Assembly: GCA_007844125.1 (NCBI GenBank)
Contig: CM017560.1
Location: 3,520,125-3,584,124, forward strand
DNA length: 64,000 nucleotides
Source of the DNA: Sinonovacula constricta
Taxonomy: Eukaryota; Mollusca; Bivalvia; Cardiida; Solecurtidae
Direction of reading: 5' to 3'
The notes beneath the pieces were generated by a model. It saw nothing but the letters and a program-made list of their open reading frames with translations, was not told the DNA's origin and searched no databases. Numbering within the stretch: the first letter of the stretch is position 1; each line of letters begins with the position of its first letter. Below, in pieces: positions 13,301 through 25,335 of the stretch. The position numbers were made by a program, and so were the translations under genes.

Positions 13301-14960
13301 ACACTCGACAATATCTATACTGGAACACTCGACACTAAACTGTACTGACACACTCGAAACTAACCATACTGACACAGTCGACACTGTCCGTAATGACACA
13401 CTCGACGTTAACACACTTGACAATAACCATACTGACACACTCGAACTAACTGTACACACTCGACCTTTACCTTACTGACACACTCGACACTAACTGTACA
13501 CACTCGACCTTTACCTTACTGACACACTCGACACTAACTGTACTGACACACTCGACACTAACTGTACTGACACACTCGACCTTAACCTTACTGACACACT
13601 CGCCACTAACTGTACTGACACACTCGACATTAACTGTACTGACACACTCGACACTAACTGTACTGACACACTCGACACTAACTGTACTGACACACTCGAC
13701 ACTAACTGTACTGACACACTCGACACTAACTGTACACACTCGACCTTTACCTTACTGACACACTCGACACTAACTGTACTGACACACTCGACCATTACTG
13801 TACTGACACACTCGACACTAACTGTACTGACACACTCGACACTAACTGTACTGACACACTCGACATTAACCTTACTGACACACTCGCCACTAACTGTACT
13901 GACACACTCGACACTAACTGTACTGACACACTCGACACTAACTGTACACACTCGACCTTTACCTTACTGACACACTCGACACTAACTGTACTGACACACT
14001 CGACACTAACTGTACTGACACACTCGACACTAACTGTACTGACACACTCGACACTAACTGTACTGACACACTCGACCTTAACCTTACTGACACACTCGCC
14101 ACTAACTGTACTGACACACTCGACATTAACTGTACTGACACACTCGACACTAACTGTACTGACACACTCGACACTAACTGTACTGACACACTCGACACTA
14201 TACGTACTAACACACTCGAAAATAAACTTACTGACACATTAAAAAATAAACGTACTGACACACTCGACATTAACCGTAATGACACACTCGAAATAAAACA
14301 CCGTATGGACACACCTGAAAAAAACATACGTACACATTAAAAATAAACGTACTGACACACTCGAAATTAACCGTACTGACACACTCGACATTAACCATAC
14401 TGACACACTAGACTTTAACCGTAATGACACACTCGACAATATCTATACTGGAACACTCGACACTAAACTGTACTGACACACTCGAAACTAACCATACTGA
14501 CACAGTCGACACTGGCCGTAATGACACACTCGACGTTAACACACTTGACAATAACCATACTGACACACTCGACTCTAACTGTACTGACACACTCGAACTA
14601 ACTGTACACTCTCGACCTTTACCTTACTGAAACACTCGACGCTAACTGTACTGACACACTCGACAATAACTGTAATGACACACTCGAACTAACTGTACTG
14701 ACACTTTCGACCTTAACCTTACTGACACACTCGACACTAACTGTACTGACACACTTGACACTAACTGTACTGACACACTCGACACTAACTGTACTGACAC
14801 ACTCGACACTAACTGTATTGACACACTCGACACTGGCCATACTGACACACTCGACGTTAACACAATTGACACTAACCATACTGACAGACCTGACATACTC
14901 GACGTAAGCTGTACTGACAAACTTGACAAGAACCGTACTGATACACTACACACTCATTAA
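10364..14960. repeat. 24-bp minisatellite array (4.6 kb) with kilobase-scale superunits
   Basis: The basic monomer is 24 bp, of the form TGACACACTCGACACTAACTGTAC. The first kilobase is made of divergent A-rich variants and contains a ~399-bp internal duplication (10461 versus 10860). The remainder alternates between homogeneous monomer runs and a recognisable block of variant monomers (TTAACCGTAATGACACACTC followed by the ACAATATCTATACTGG variant). The entry to that block (TAAACGTACTGACACACTCG) recurs near 11335, 12041, 13216 and 14345. Because 24 is a multiple of 3 and monomers lack stops in several frames, many spurious ORFs with an 8-residue period appear on both strands. I do not regard any as genes. 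Confidence 0.95.
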
Positions 14961-15714
14961 TTCTACTGATAAACCTATGAATTAATTGTACGGAATGCAC
15001 TTATGAAGAGGCAGAAAACAGTAATGACCCATTATTAGGACAGACGACATCAAACGGTTAATTTCATGTTTGGCGCGTACGTTGCCAAAACATGGCAGCT
15101 TTTTTTTTCTGAAGTGCTTTCAGAGGTCTTTATCTTTATATAGTGCACTTATCGTAGCATTGTCTTCATTGTCACTCTAAAATGATAGAATCTGTCAGGT
15201 AAATGGTTTGAGCACATACGAAACCTTTGTGGAGATTGTACACATTAAGTACCATGTTGCATACAAATGGTCATTTACTACTTTACAGGAATGCCAAAGT
15301 ATGATAGATTGTACAAACCCGTTTCTGTAAGTAAAGTTTCAGTCAACTTTTCGATCAGATTTTGTTCTGAAAGACAGAGACATCCCCTCGTTTCATAATT
15401 AAAAGGTCCCAAAATGTTCAGAGGTCAAATGACCAACACCACGCTGCGATCGGCACTATTTTAATCAACTGGATCATTAAAGGTGGGATTCGGAACTCCG
15501 CCAATATCAAATACAATTAACAAAATCTTGCCACTTTTTGCATAATTTCTGCAAAAAAAACTCACGCTTAAGTCTAAATAAAAGCGATTTTGATTTTTCA
15601 AAATTTATGAATAAAAATGATTGGGTTTCTACTATAGATAGATACCGACGTCCAAATGGAGTAGAAGGACAATAATATGACCATTCGGATCACCTCGGCC
15701 AGTTCACTTTCGGA
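14961..15714. other. Non-coding sequence
   Basis: No exon-like island, RNA gene or repeat is visible between the 24-bp array and the (GATA)/(GA) microsatellite. Confidence 0.4.
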
Positions 15715-15888
<174 letters not shown>

Positions 15889-17920
15889 CATATGAATCGT
15901 ATGAATCAATCATATTGAGTTATGTTATGTCTTCGCCTAGGTCTATGTACAGCAGTCACAAACCGTGTGAAATACTGCAGCAAGTAAATAAAATGTACGT
16001 TTATTTTTTGTTACACTTATTAGAAACTGACACTGCAAGCGCAGTCTAAATGATACGAACTAAGAGGGTACACGTGTGTAAGATGTTGGATACAAATAAG
16101 TGAAATGATACTTCCGCCTCCAGATAACTGAAATACTGTTGGTGAGACGATAAACCCAATAAACAAACAAACAAAGTAATACAGTACCGAATGTGAGCAC
16201 TTTACAGTGTAATACATCGTACCAAAATTTACAGTATTAATTAACAGAAAAACTCATTTAGTATATATTCATGTCCTGTTTTAATAAATCATCAACAAAA
16301 TCAACTATCCATAAAATAATCTTAATACACAATATTTTGCTTATTAATACTTAATATTTTTCCGTTGGTCTATGCCTGTCTTTTTCGGTCATTACAATGT
16401 CAATTAATACCGATATTGTTTCGTTTATATGCCTACTTACTTTGTATATCTTGATCTAAGTATGTACTTCAGGGCACAATTTACATTAGCACCCTTTGAC
16501 CGAGGTCACACGAGTGTCTGAAAATTCAACACGGATGGTAAAAGCTCAACTACAGTACCACATGTGTGGGAATCAGCTTGTATACCAATAGCGAATTGTC
16601 AGAACATTTTCGCTTTACTGTACTAACTGCGCAATCACTAAATACATAGTAACCATAAATAGTTAAAGCAGTTTAAATCCTTATAAAACTTGAATAACGA
16701 AGAAATTGTACATATCTATAGATTAAAATGTTTCTGTTGACGGCTGTGATAATTAGTGCAGTCTGGCCTTGCACACGAATTAGTGCAGTCATGTACTATG
16801 AAAATAAAAATCAACACTTGATATAAGTAAGGTTTTATATGTGATTTTGTCACAGTTCTTACGTTTATTGTTTTAGCTTAAATGACCGTTATTTTTAAAA
16901 AAAGAAACCAAACACCGTAATAGACATATAACAGTATGGTCATTTTACTGCTGAAATATCATAAACATTACCGTTAAAAATTACTATCGCTTCTTAAACC
17001 TCTGACATCACCCCATAGGCTTTTCAAAACCAATTATAAATATAAGGGACCCAATAATGATGACAGGTGTGTCGGGATCTCTTCGTGTAACAATATTTTA
17101 AGGATTGTTTGCCGGATAAAAATTCGGGTTTACACTGTGGAATACCACCTTTAAATTTGTATAAGAACTTATAATACTGGTAAATAATAAAACCCTGGAA
17201 GTTCAATATTGTATGTTTAATTGAGTATTACTCTTCTTATGTTGGTACTATTTTGGAGGTATTACGAGCATTCAGATAGGCTTTTGATGAAAAAGTATGT
17301 AACACTAACAGCACATTGTTTCCATTGGATATTGTAGGAGACTGTTGTTCATTTGTTTCTTTACTTTAATTTAAACATTTAGGCAGAGATAGGGTATTGA
17401 TTCAGTCACCGGGCTTATATTGGTGTGGCTAGAACCATTTATCGCCTTCCCAATAAAATAACGACAGGGCAAACATTCGTCAAGAGAATGGCGAAAATTA
17501 AATCGTTAATATCCGGATTCGTATTCCCTTTTCCGCCAGATTTAGCTCCTCATGTACGAATGTATAGGAACCCATTGCCCACGGATTTCATGTACAAATG
17601 TATACAATCGATCCTGTGATTGACCGGTATTGTTAGTTTTGTGATTCAAGAAGCAGAAAAATATACAGAATTATAGCAAAAGAAACAACACGGACTACAA
17701 GAACAACTACTGTAAAAGCAGCAACAACAACAAAACAACAACTCATGACAACAATTTAAACTAAATATTCGTTTTATTATGTCGGTGTCGGTTGAAAAAA
17801 AAATAACAGGATTCTCCTGGCATTCGTAAAATTCCACCGATGTTCGACTTCACACTCGGGTTCTTTCGATGGTTGTCGAATGCTTATGTTAAAAGTATGT
17901 ATATAATAGATGGTTATCGT
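15889..17920. other. Non-coding sequence
   Basis: AT-rich sequence. ORFs of 60-65 codons here show no splice-bounded GC enrichment or recognisable domain. Nothing further can be supported. Confidence 0.4.
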
Positions 17921-17921
17921 A

Positions 17922-17964
17922 TGACGTCACACATTTCCCAGCATGCAATGCGGTCCGCCATATT
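17922..17964 (+). promoter_or_regulatory. Promoter-like cluster: CRE, ZNF143/Staf-like and YY1-like motifs
   Basis: Within 43 bp there is a full palindromic CRE (TGACGTCA, 17922-17929), a close match to the ZNF143/Staf site (TTCCCAGCATGCAATGCGG, 17935-17953) and a YY1-like element (CCGCCATATT, 17955-17964). In metazoans these motifs concentrate at core promoters of broadly expressed genes. A short ORF starting ATGTCGTGTGTAATGG near 18040 lies downstream but ends after 21 codons, so the transcript this would drive is not identified. The motifs are seen; promoter activity is inferred. Confidence 0.5.
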
Positions 17965-18249
17965 TGTGGTAAAGCCATTGTTTACTAATGTCTGCTTAGG
18001 TCCTTACAATTCGACGATTGAACCGATTTTTTCGCGAAAGATGTCGTGTGTAATGGTTACAAAGTGCAATAGGACTATATTAATACACTGGCGCTATTGT
18101 GCGTGAAAATGACTTGAAGAAGACTAATTTGATTGCTTTTGATCCGTACTCGTCTTCGACGACAGCCTGATGACTTGCAGTCGGACATTGCATATCCAGA
18201 CAGAGTGAACTATCTAGTGTTTCAGCAAAGTGCGACATCTAATTAAATA

Positions 18250-18400
18250 TTGGTGGAGCTAGATCCTAGACTTGTGCCAGGGTAGAACCACTGCGCATTG
18301 CAGGTTAGCTGGTAAACCTCCACGACCAGGACCCGAACTCATGCACTGAGAGGCTGAGGAGTTACAAGTCAACAACTGCTTGGACAAGGGCACTGCTAAA
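18250..18400 (-). repeat. Possible decayed tRNA-derived SINE fragment
   Basis: Read on the - strand this stretch contains a pol III B-box-like GAGTTCGGGTCC, preceded by CTCAGTGCAT and an A-box-like GTCCAAGCAGTTG at a tRNA-like distance. The cloverleaf stems are not convincing, so this is a weak call. Confidence 0.25.
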
Positions 18401-19777
18401 CTTTGGTTTTAAAACAGGGTTATTTATTATGTGTACTGTTTTCAATTCTTTACTTAATGTTATACTATTTTTTCATTGCTTTAAGTTCCTTAAAACCCAT
18501 GTTATGGTTGTCATATTTATTATATGTAATCGAATACCATTACATGCTCCAATTTCCTAAGCAGTCTGCTTTTGTTTTTCCTGTTTATTGATCGATGAAT
18601 TTACTGTCATTAAATATTTTTTACCGTAAAATGTGTTGTTTTTAATTCAAAAAAGGTGTGGTTCTAAAAGAACTACTGAAACTTGAATTCAATTTTCTGT
18701 GAAATTATTATTCTAACATAATGTAAGTTTGTTAAATTTGCTGAAAGATAGGACAATGATAAAAATAAAAACACTATGTGCTATTATTTATTGACAAATG
18801 CCAATGTGAAAGCAAAACCATTTTAAATAGTTAGCTGTAACAGCTAGTTTCGGCTCGTTCTGAAAACAGTTTGTTTCTTACACTTTATTAGAGCTGGTAT
18901 CTGGCAGTTTGGACGAAACAATTTTTTCTCATGCATTCAAATAAATGATTTTTGCTTGTAAAGTTCCCGCAAAATGCTGTTTTACATTCCGGACTGGATC
19001 CTTTGGCTTTATGGTGAATAGTATCTTGGTAATGGTGTGGAGTGAAGTTATAGAAGTGGTGCTGACAAGAGAAATTAAAAACGTTACTCATGAATGAAGC
19101 CATACAGTTGACACTCTAGCTCATGCCATACTCAATACACAACCATTTAATTGTACCAATACAAACTGTCTAGGTTATGTATGACATTTTATTTTTGCCC
19201 ATGTTGCCCCTGGCTATTTACAGCCCCTTGTCTGAAACCTGTTGTTTTAATAGTCTAGACCATATGGCTTTGCTTCCTGAGTGTCAAAGGCCAGGTGCAG
19301 GTGGATTAGCATTACTTTCTCACGTGTATTTTAGGTTAAAAAAGAATTTTAATTAAAATATCTGAGTAATTTAATTATCAATATGATTATACATTATTTC
19401 AAGTTAACTAAATTAAGATTTCTGCAGTATTTTAAGTAAAAATAGTAGTATTTGCCACGTTGGGGAGTATTTTTCAGCAGGTAAATGCCAGTAAATACCA
19501 CTGGTAAATACCGAGGGTTGAATTTACCGCCCAACCTTGTTCTTACAGCCATGTAAAAAGTAAAGCATAACACATTGCCTGGACATTTAATGCGATATTT
19601 TTAAGATTCACACTGTCGAACAATAAGTAAGTGTAATAACAGTCTTCACTTTAACTAAAGTTTATTCGAGCATTATGTATACATTTCCAAGAATATTAGT
19701 AACATGTGTTGTTACATGGGTACAATATTAGCAAATTGTCGGATACCACATTACAACCAATACAGGGCGTTCGAATG
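18401..19777. other. Non-coding sequence
   Basis: No supportable exon, RNA gene or preserved repeat is visible before the foldback element. Confidence 0.4.
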
Positions 19778-20885
19778 CCGGACAATTCTCAGTCCGGACA
19801 TTTCTCAGTTAGTGAAATTTGCAGGGTCGGACAATTCTCAGTTGGTTGATTTGCAGGGCCGGACATTTCTCAGTTACTTGTTTTGCAGGGTCGGACAATT
19901 CTCAGTCCGGACATTTCTCCGTTAATATATTTCAAAGTATAGCAATATTTGTGATAAAATTGTTGTATAAATCCATTTTGACGTTACAGTGAAATAATTA
20001 AAAAATGTTGCAGATATTGTATTTGATATGAACGCATCAATCGCTCTTTGCGTTATTGAAGAACAAAATTCAAGACTGGTACCAATTAAATGTTTAAAAA
20101 ATCTATATAAAGGTATTTAAAGGTTTAAGAAAGTTTGTAAGGATTGTGATCATAAACGATATGAAAATGATTGATTATTAAGATTAACAGCTTTTTATAT
20201 TTTGTAGTTTTGCTGCGCTGAGACTTATATTCTAACAAGCATCTCAGTTTGAAATTAGAGTAAAGCATGTCATTATTAAAGAAAAGTGGGTTGGCCAATT
20301 AAAGGATCTTCGCGGCTTTGGTCCAAGCGTTTGTTATGAAAATCAAGGGGTATAGAAATAATTATTGATTGAAAGGATAAATAGTTTGTTTGGTTCACAG
20401 GCAAAGAAAATTATCTGGTTTTTGATGATTGTCTTTCAGTATTTAATTACAGTGTTGTTTTTATAACACTTAAGTGGGTTGGTCAATTAAAGAATTTTCG
20501 GGGCTTTGGTCAATGCGTTTGTTATAAAGATCAAGGGGTATAGAAATAATTATTGATGCAATTTGTAAGGATAAATATTTGTTTGGTTCACAGGTTTATT
20601 GATGATTGACAGCAAAGAAAATTATCTGGTTTTTGATGATTGTCTTTCAGTATTTAATTACAGTGTTGTTTAATAACTCTTTGGTTTAATCAACGTCAAA
20701 AATGGATCTATAACAATTGTCCCGCCCTACAAATCAACCAATGGACAAATGTCCGGACTGAGAATTGTCCGACCCTGCAAAACAAGTAACTGAGAAATGT
20801 CCGGCCCTGCAAATCAACCAACTGAGAATTGTCCGACCCTGCAAATTTCACTAACTGAGAAATGTCCGGACTGAGAATTGTCCGG
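19778..20885. mobile_element. Foldback-type element with ~140-bp inverted arms
   Basis: The left arm (19778-19916) and right arm (20747-20885) are near-perfect reverse complements. Both begin CCGGACAATTCTCAGTCCGG at their outer ends. Weaker complementarity continues inward to about 19990 and 20690. Each arm is itself built from ~33-bp subrepeats alternating GGACAATTCTCAGT and GGACATTTCTCAGT joined by TTTGCAGGG. The interior carries a ~188-bp direct tandem duplication (starting 20284 and 20472). No transposase ORF is present. I found no clear target-site duplication. This resembles a non-autonomous foldback DNA transposon or large MITE; the family is not identified. Confidence 0.8.
20284..20680 (+). 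repeat. ~188-bp direct tandem duplication inside the foldback element
   Basis: Two copies start with AAGTGGGTTGG at about 20284 and 20472. They share TTTGGTC, GCGTTTGTTAT, ATCAAGGGGTATAGAAATAA and TTATCTGGTTTTTGATGATT. The second copy carries a short insertion around 20606-20620. Confidence 0.85.
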
Positions 20886-21460
20886 ACCCCGTCATTGACT
20901 CCTCAGTCAAAATTTTCAAGGGTCAAATTCAAATATCTGCGGGTACATTTTGTGCATATAGCATCTTGAGGGGCACATACATATTTTTATGTCACTGATG
21001 ACAACATTTTGTCTAAAATTGACCTTGATGGAAATTATCGATACTGTTGGTTGCTTTTTAGTTTATTTAGGACCAGTAAATAAGCAATATATTTCTTAAT
21101 TGTTTGTTAATTATTTGTATCTAAATAGAAACAATAAAATAAACAACAACATGGCAATTAACATTATAGTATACATATTTTCTTTCGCCTTTTAATGCAA
21201 TCCAAAACACTTAAAAACGCTTAGCTACAATGAATGCTCCGTTCAAGCGCGAAAGTATGACGTCCGAAAGTTCTCTCGTCCTTTTCCCTTAGTTTGTACT
21301 GACGGCTGGTAATGATAAATAAATATTTCTGATCCGGATTATATATTTTGTGACATTTCACAACACTACAAGAATTAATCATCGTCTTCATTGCCTGTAA
21401 TGGTCAATTTAAAAAAAAAACTGCGCTTTCACGGTACTGATATGTTGATTCACCTTACCA
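20886..21460. other. Non-coding sequence
   Basis: AT-rich stretch. It contains a TGACGTCC half-palindrome near 21259 and otherwise nothing I can support. Confidence 0.35.
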
Positions 21461-21462
21461 CA

Positions 21463-21615
21463 AAGATGGCGGACAAACAGGTGCGCGCGCACCTTGGTGA
21501 AAATTCGATAATATGGTACAAAGATAAAATATGGCATAGCCTAGAGTGTTCTTATACTAGATATCCATATATCCATGGTTCGAGCCTCGCAAAGGTTTCT
21601 GTTTTAATGTCTTAA
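21463..21615 (+). CDS. Possible short 5' coding exon beginning at a YY1-like ATG (tentative)
   Basis: The sequence AAGATGGCGG at 21463-21472 combines a good Kozak context with a YY1-like downstream promoter element of the kind found at the start codons of many housekeeping genes. The ORF begins MADKQVRAHLGENS and stops at 21615 (50 codons). If genuine, translation could end here or splice inside the ORF. I recognise no domain, and the following sequence is a microsatellite, so the call is weak. Confidence 0.2.
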   Translation, partial: KMADKQVRAHLGENSIIWYKDKIWHSLECSYTRYPYIHGSSLAKVSVLMS

Positions 21616-21687
21616 ATTATTTGACAAAGAGTGCTTTTTCATGGCATGTTGTACTAATAATTCTGTCGGATTTTTCTTTTCATATAT

Positions 21688-21689
<2 letters not shown>

Positions 21690-21760
<71 letters not shown>

Positions 21761-21922
21761 CTCTGTCTGTCTCTGTCTGTCTCTGTCTGTCTCTCTTTGT
21801 CTCTGTCTCTCTCTCTGTCTCTCTATCTCTCTGTCTCTGTATGTCTGTCTGTCTGTCTGCCTGTCTATCTCTCTCTCTGTCTGTCTCTCTCTCTCTCTGT
21901 CTCTCTCTCTATATATATATAG
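21690..21922. repeat. (CT)n / (CTGT)n compound microsatellite
   Basis: About 65 bp of pure CT passes into ~150 bp of interrupted CT and CTGT motifs and ends with a short AT run. ORFs reading Ser/Leu/Cys/Val here are repeat artefacts. Confidence 0.97.
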
Positions 21923-21924
21923 TT

Positions 21925-22092
21925 AGGGACCCTTTCTTCTTTACCTCAGCAGTCAGCAGACAACAGACAAAATTTACTTTAAAAACGTAGTCTTTTTCAG
22001 CTTACATATATGTGTTTGCACAACTCTACTCTTTTACCTGGTTTGTGGGGGGGTGCACACCCACAATTCCCCCTGGATCTACCCCTGCTTTG
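21925..22092 (+). repeat. Dispersed repeat, copy 1 (mobile-element terminus-like)
   Basis: The segment contains TTAGGGACCC, CAACAGACAAAATTTACTTT, CAACTCTACTCTTTTACCTGG and CCCCCTGGATCTACCCCTGC in this order. The same string of blocks occurs in reverse orientation near 23.62-23.76 kb and near 59.72-60.1 kb. It therefore behaves as a dispersed element. The final GGATCNACCC-type motif resembles ends of mollusc repeats, but I cannot name the family. Confidence 0.7.
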
Positions 22093-22394
22093 ATCAGTGT
22101 TTATTCTATTTAAAATGTTTTTCATTTTATTTATTTATCTTTTGTAAATATTAACGATTAAGAAAAATGTCAATTATATAAATGATAAACAACAACAACA
22201 AAAACATGGTGAAAGTGCAAGAATATAATTTATGGCGCGAGATTTAGAAAAAAAAGAATGTACTTCATTAAATTTGACATATATATATATAGACAAAGTG
22301 CGATAGATACAACATGACCAAGATGTCCATTTTGGTAATGGACATAACATTTACAATCCGTCGTCTTTTAATGTGAACTGTCAAGGACTTAGGT

Positions 22395-22935
22395 TGTCAA
22401 TAGGGGAAATAACAACTACAATCTGCCTTTAGAAACAACAACTACTTTTTGGAAATGGAAACATCTGCACAAACTTCAGAAGGGGAAATAACAACTACAG
22501 ACTGCCTTTCGACAGTTGATATAACATGTACAGAATGTCCTTTTGGTATGGTGAAGAACAATAACGACTACATGCTGCTTTCGGTAGTTTATATTAACTT
22601 TACAAGCTGCCTATCAGTCGGCAAGAGAACAACTACAAGATGCCTTTCGGTAGAGGAAAATAACAACAGAAAGCTGCCTTTAGGTAGGGGAAATAAGAAG
22701 AATAAATTGCCTTTCGGTAGTGGATATAACAAGAACAAGCTGCTTATATGTAGGGGAAATAACAAGAACAAACTGTCTATAAGAAGTGGAAATAACAAGC
22801 TGCTTATGGGTAGTGGAAAAAAAGAACAAACTGCCTTCCGGTAGGGAAAATAACAAGAGCAAGCTGCCTTTCGGTAGGAGAAATAACAAGAACAAACTGT
22901 CTTTCGGTAGTTTATAAATTTACAAGGTGCCTTTT
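22395..22935 (+). repeat. ~33-bp minisatellite
   Basis: Repeated units of roughly 33 bp have the form AACAAGAACAAACTG, CCTTTCGGTAG, GGGAAAT. Units are diverged and vary in length by a few bases. Because 33 is a multiple of 3, ORFs with an 11-residue period appear on both strands; I do not consider them genes. Confidence 0.85.
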
Positions 22936-24270
22936 AGTAGGGGAACTAGTTTCTAAAAGCTGTTTGTTAGCTTATATTTTACTATTTAATAGTATATTAT
23001 ATATGAACGGAAGACGCTTTTATAACATCACACTCTTAAAGTTATCACAGTCGTTATATCTTATTTGACAAATGTCTTGTTGCGACCGTTTTAAGGATGC
23101 GTATCACAGCGAGGTACGGTGGCAGAGGCTTGCTATAGGGTACCTATTCATTTATTAAACTTTTAAGTATTAAACTTTTAAGTATAAAGTTAATTAAGAC
23201 GTTTCCATAGAAATAGGAGCCGAAACGGCGAGCACCATTTGTGTGTTGGTGTGTGTGCGTGGCGGGGGTGCATGCGTGAGCGTGGTGTGTGTGAATTGCT
23301 GGTATTTACGTTGCATATTGTTATTCAGTTTCTGTGATATGTTCAGATAAATAGCAAGGATCTTGCCCTGTGGGACACATGTTGAGAATGTGGAGGCTTT
23401 CAGAAACGATTCAATGTGGGTGGAGAATAAATGGGGGGGGGGGGGGGGGGGGGGTCACTATATACGGGTTTTGAGATGCCTTTAAGTAAAGGTCTTGAGT
23501 TTTTGCCAGCCTTGGCTGTGAATGGTTGTCATCCATGAATTAGGACAGGATGCCTATTTGGTTAATTGTTATGTCATTTTTGTCATTGTTTATTGTTTAA
23601 GCATATAGAATAAACAAGTATGGATCCAGGGGGGGGGGGGGGTGATGGGAGATGCATCCCTCACCAACCAGGTAAAAGAGTAGAGTTTTGGAAACACATA
23701 TTAAGCTTTTAATGTAAATTTTGTCTGTTGACTGATTAAGTCGAAGTTAGGGTCCTTTACTTAATGCGATAAAGTTGAATGAATCTTGAGTTATACCACC
23801 GCCGCCCACCAATATTTTCTGAGTCCTCCCTGAGAATAACGAGGTAAAACTGAAAAGTCGTTTTTATCAAAATCTTAGTTTCTTAAAAATGTTGAGGGGT
23901 GCTTTGTCCGCCTTGGGAAACTGCTCAAAGAGTGTTTTGTCCACATAGGAAAAAAAGCTGTTTTTTTTGTCAACTTAGAAAAAAATGTGGGTGATGAGGT
24001 GAGTGGAGTGTTTCGTCCACATAGAAAAACAAAACAAACGGTGGTTGGGATGAGTGAGTGGGTGGGGGGCGATGTCGTCAGGGGTGGGGGGGGGGGGGGG
24101 GGGGGCGAGCGTCCAGATACCACATTAAGCGCTATCACTGTTCAGTCCGATCAACACAGTTACACCAGGTTGAGGAGATGGTCCTCCATTTTAATCAGCT
24201 GTTGAAAAAAATGTATACACATGCACGCTGACTTTGTTCTAGTTTAACAGTCGAGTAGTTGCTCATAACC
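22936..24270. other. Non-coding sequence with three poly-G tracts
   Basis: G-homopolymers lie at about 23433-23454, 23629-23642 and 24086-24105. Around 23900-24030 a phrase of the type TTTGTCCACATAGAAAAA recurs four times in degenerate form. Copy 2 of the dispersed repeat is annotated separately. I see no exon until the ATG at 24271. Confidence 0.6.
23615..23775 (-). repeat. Dispersed repeat, copy 2 (inverted relative to copy 1)
   Basis: On the - strand this reads as the copy-1 blocks in the same order: GGACCCTAACTTCGAC, CAACAGACAAAATTTACATT, CTACTCTTTTACCTGGTTGG and CCCCTGGATCCA. A G-homopolymer (23629-23642) replaces the CCCCCT segment of copy 1. Confidence 0.7.
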
Positions 24271-24447
24271 ATGTCGACTATTGTGTTTGTTTATGGAACT
24301 TTGAAGAACAATGGTCCAAACCATCATCTACTGAAGAACAAAGATTGTGTATTTAAAGGGCGAGCTAAAACTGTGGACACGTTTCCGCTTGTTGTTGCAT
24401 CCAGATACAATGTACCGTTTTTGCTGCATAAACCAGGCGCTGGTAAG
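24271..24447 (+). CDS. GGACT-like cyclotransferase copy 1, exon 1
   Basis: This exon encodes 59 codons starting MSTIVFVYGTLKNNGPN and ends in frame (phase 0) at a GTAAGA donor at 24448. The N-terminal VFVYGTL is the substrate-loop signature of the gamma-glutamyl cyclotransferase / AIG2-like fold. TFPLVVAS and LLHKPGAGK follow at the positions expected in gamma-glutamylamine cyclotransferase, which releases 5-oxoproline from gamma-glutamyl-epsilon-lysine during breakdown of transglutaminase cross-links. The ATG at 24271 is chosen because it aligns with the equivalent start of copy 2 and directly precedes the conserved strand. The exon is intact; its partner exon is frameshifted. Confidence 0.85.
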
Positions 24448-25335
24448 GTAAGAAAAATCGCTGTATACTGTCATAATCTTGTTTTTTTTTTCTTTTCCTT
24501 CAGATGTTCTTTTCATGTTTTATTTAAGTGTTTATATTAGCTTCAATAACTACCACGATACTTAATGTGACAGATATGTCAAAATCTCCTGACAAAAGAT
24601 CGGTAGAAATGCCTGTCAACTGATCGGTGCTTATTAAGGAAGGTTTATTTTTACCGAACCAGTGACTTGACCTTGTCTATCCTACTTATATCAAGTAATT
24701 ATACTGGTCAGTAGTCTGATATTTAACCAACATGTTACTTAAAGTAGAAATGAGATAATGATGTACACGGAACTTAACACATGACAGTGCATAATGATAT
24801 CACGTGAAGCCAGTGTGCAAGATATACTTTCTCTTTGGTTTACTCCCATGCACCAAGCTTACTCGTTATCAGAAATGCATGTTTACATATGTTATACTTC
24901 GCTTATTGCGTTTGGTTGTAAACAAGTTTTTCTTTCTATGAACTTGAATATTCAGTTCGAAACCTAATGCATTTGTAAACTTGTCATAATATTGTAGTTT
25001 GGTCATGTTAAATATAACCGCAGTTAAGAAACGTTGAAAATCTTTGCAGTTATTGTACTAAGGAAAGTTCAATATGATAAATTAAAACAACAACAACTTA
25101 ATTTGTAAATTAAGTAAGTGCAACTTAAAGGCTACGGACTAGCCTTGCGATTTGTGTGCAAATAAGATGTTTGTACTACTTAATACAGTAACACAAATAA
25201 TCGTGTGCAACAGATGTTTGTACGTAGATCGTACTATAAGCCCCAGTGACAAGAGGAATATGTATTTTGTGGATGCGCTAAACTAAAGCATTAATAGTTA
25301 TTGCCATCTGGTCACTGAAGCCCTTTCCATTCCAG

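Noticed and set aside
10362..14953. Many ORFs with 8-residue periods (for example SVECVSTV)
   Set aside because: Artefacts of the 24-bp minisatellite; they occur on both strands and in several frames.
21621..21990. Ser/Leu/Cys/Val-rich ORFs
   Set aside because: Translation of the (CT)n/(CTGT)n microsatellite.
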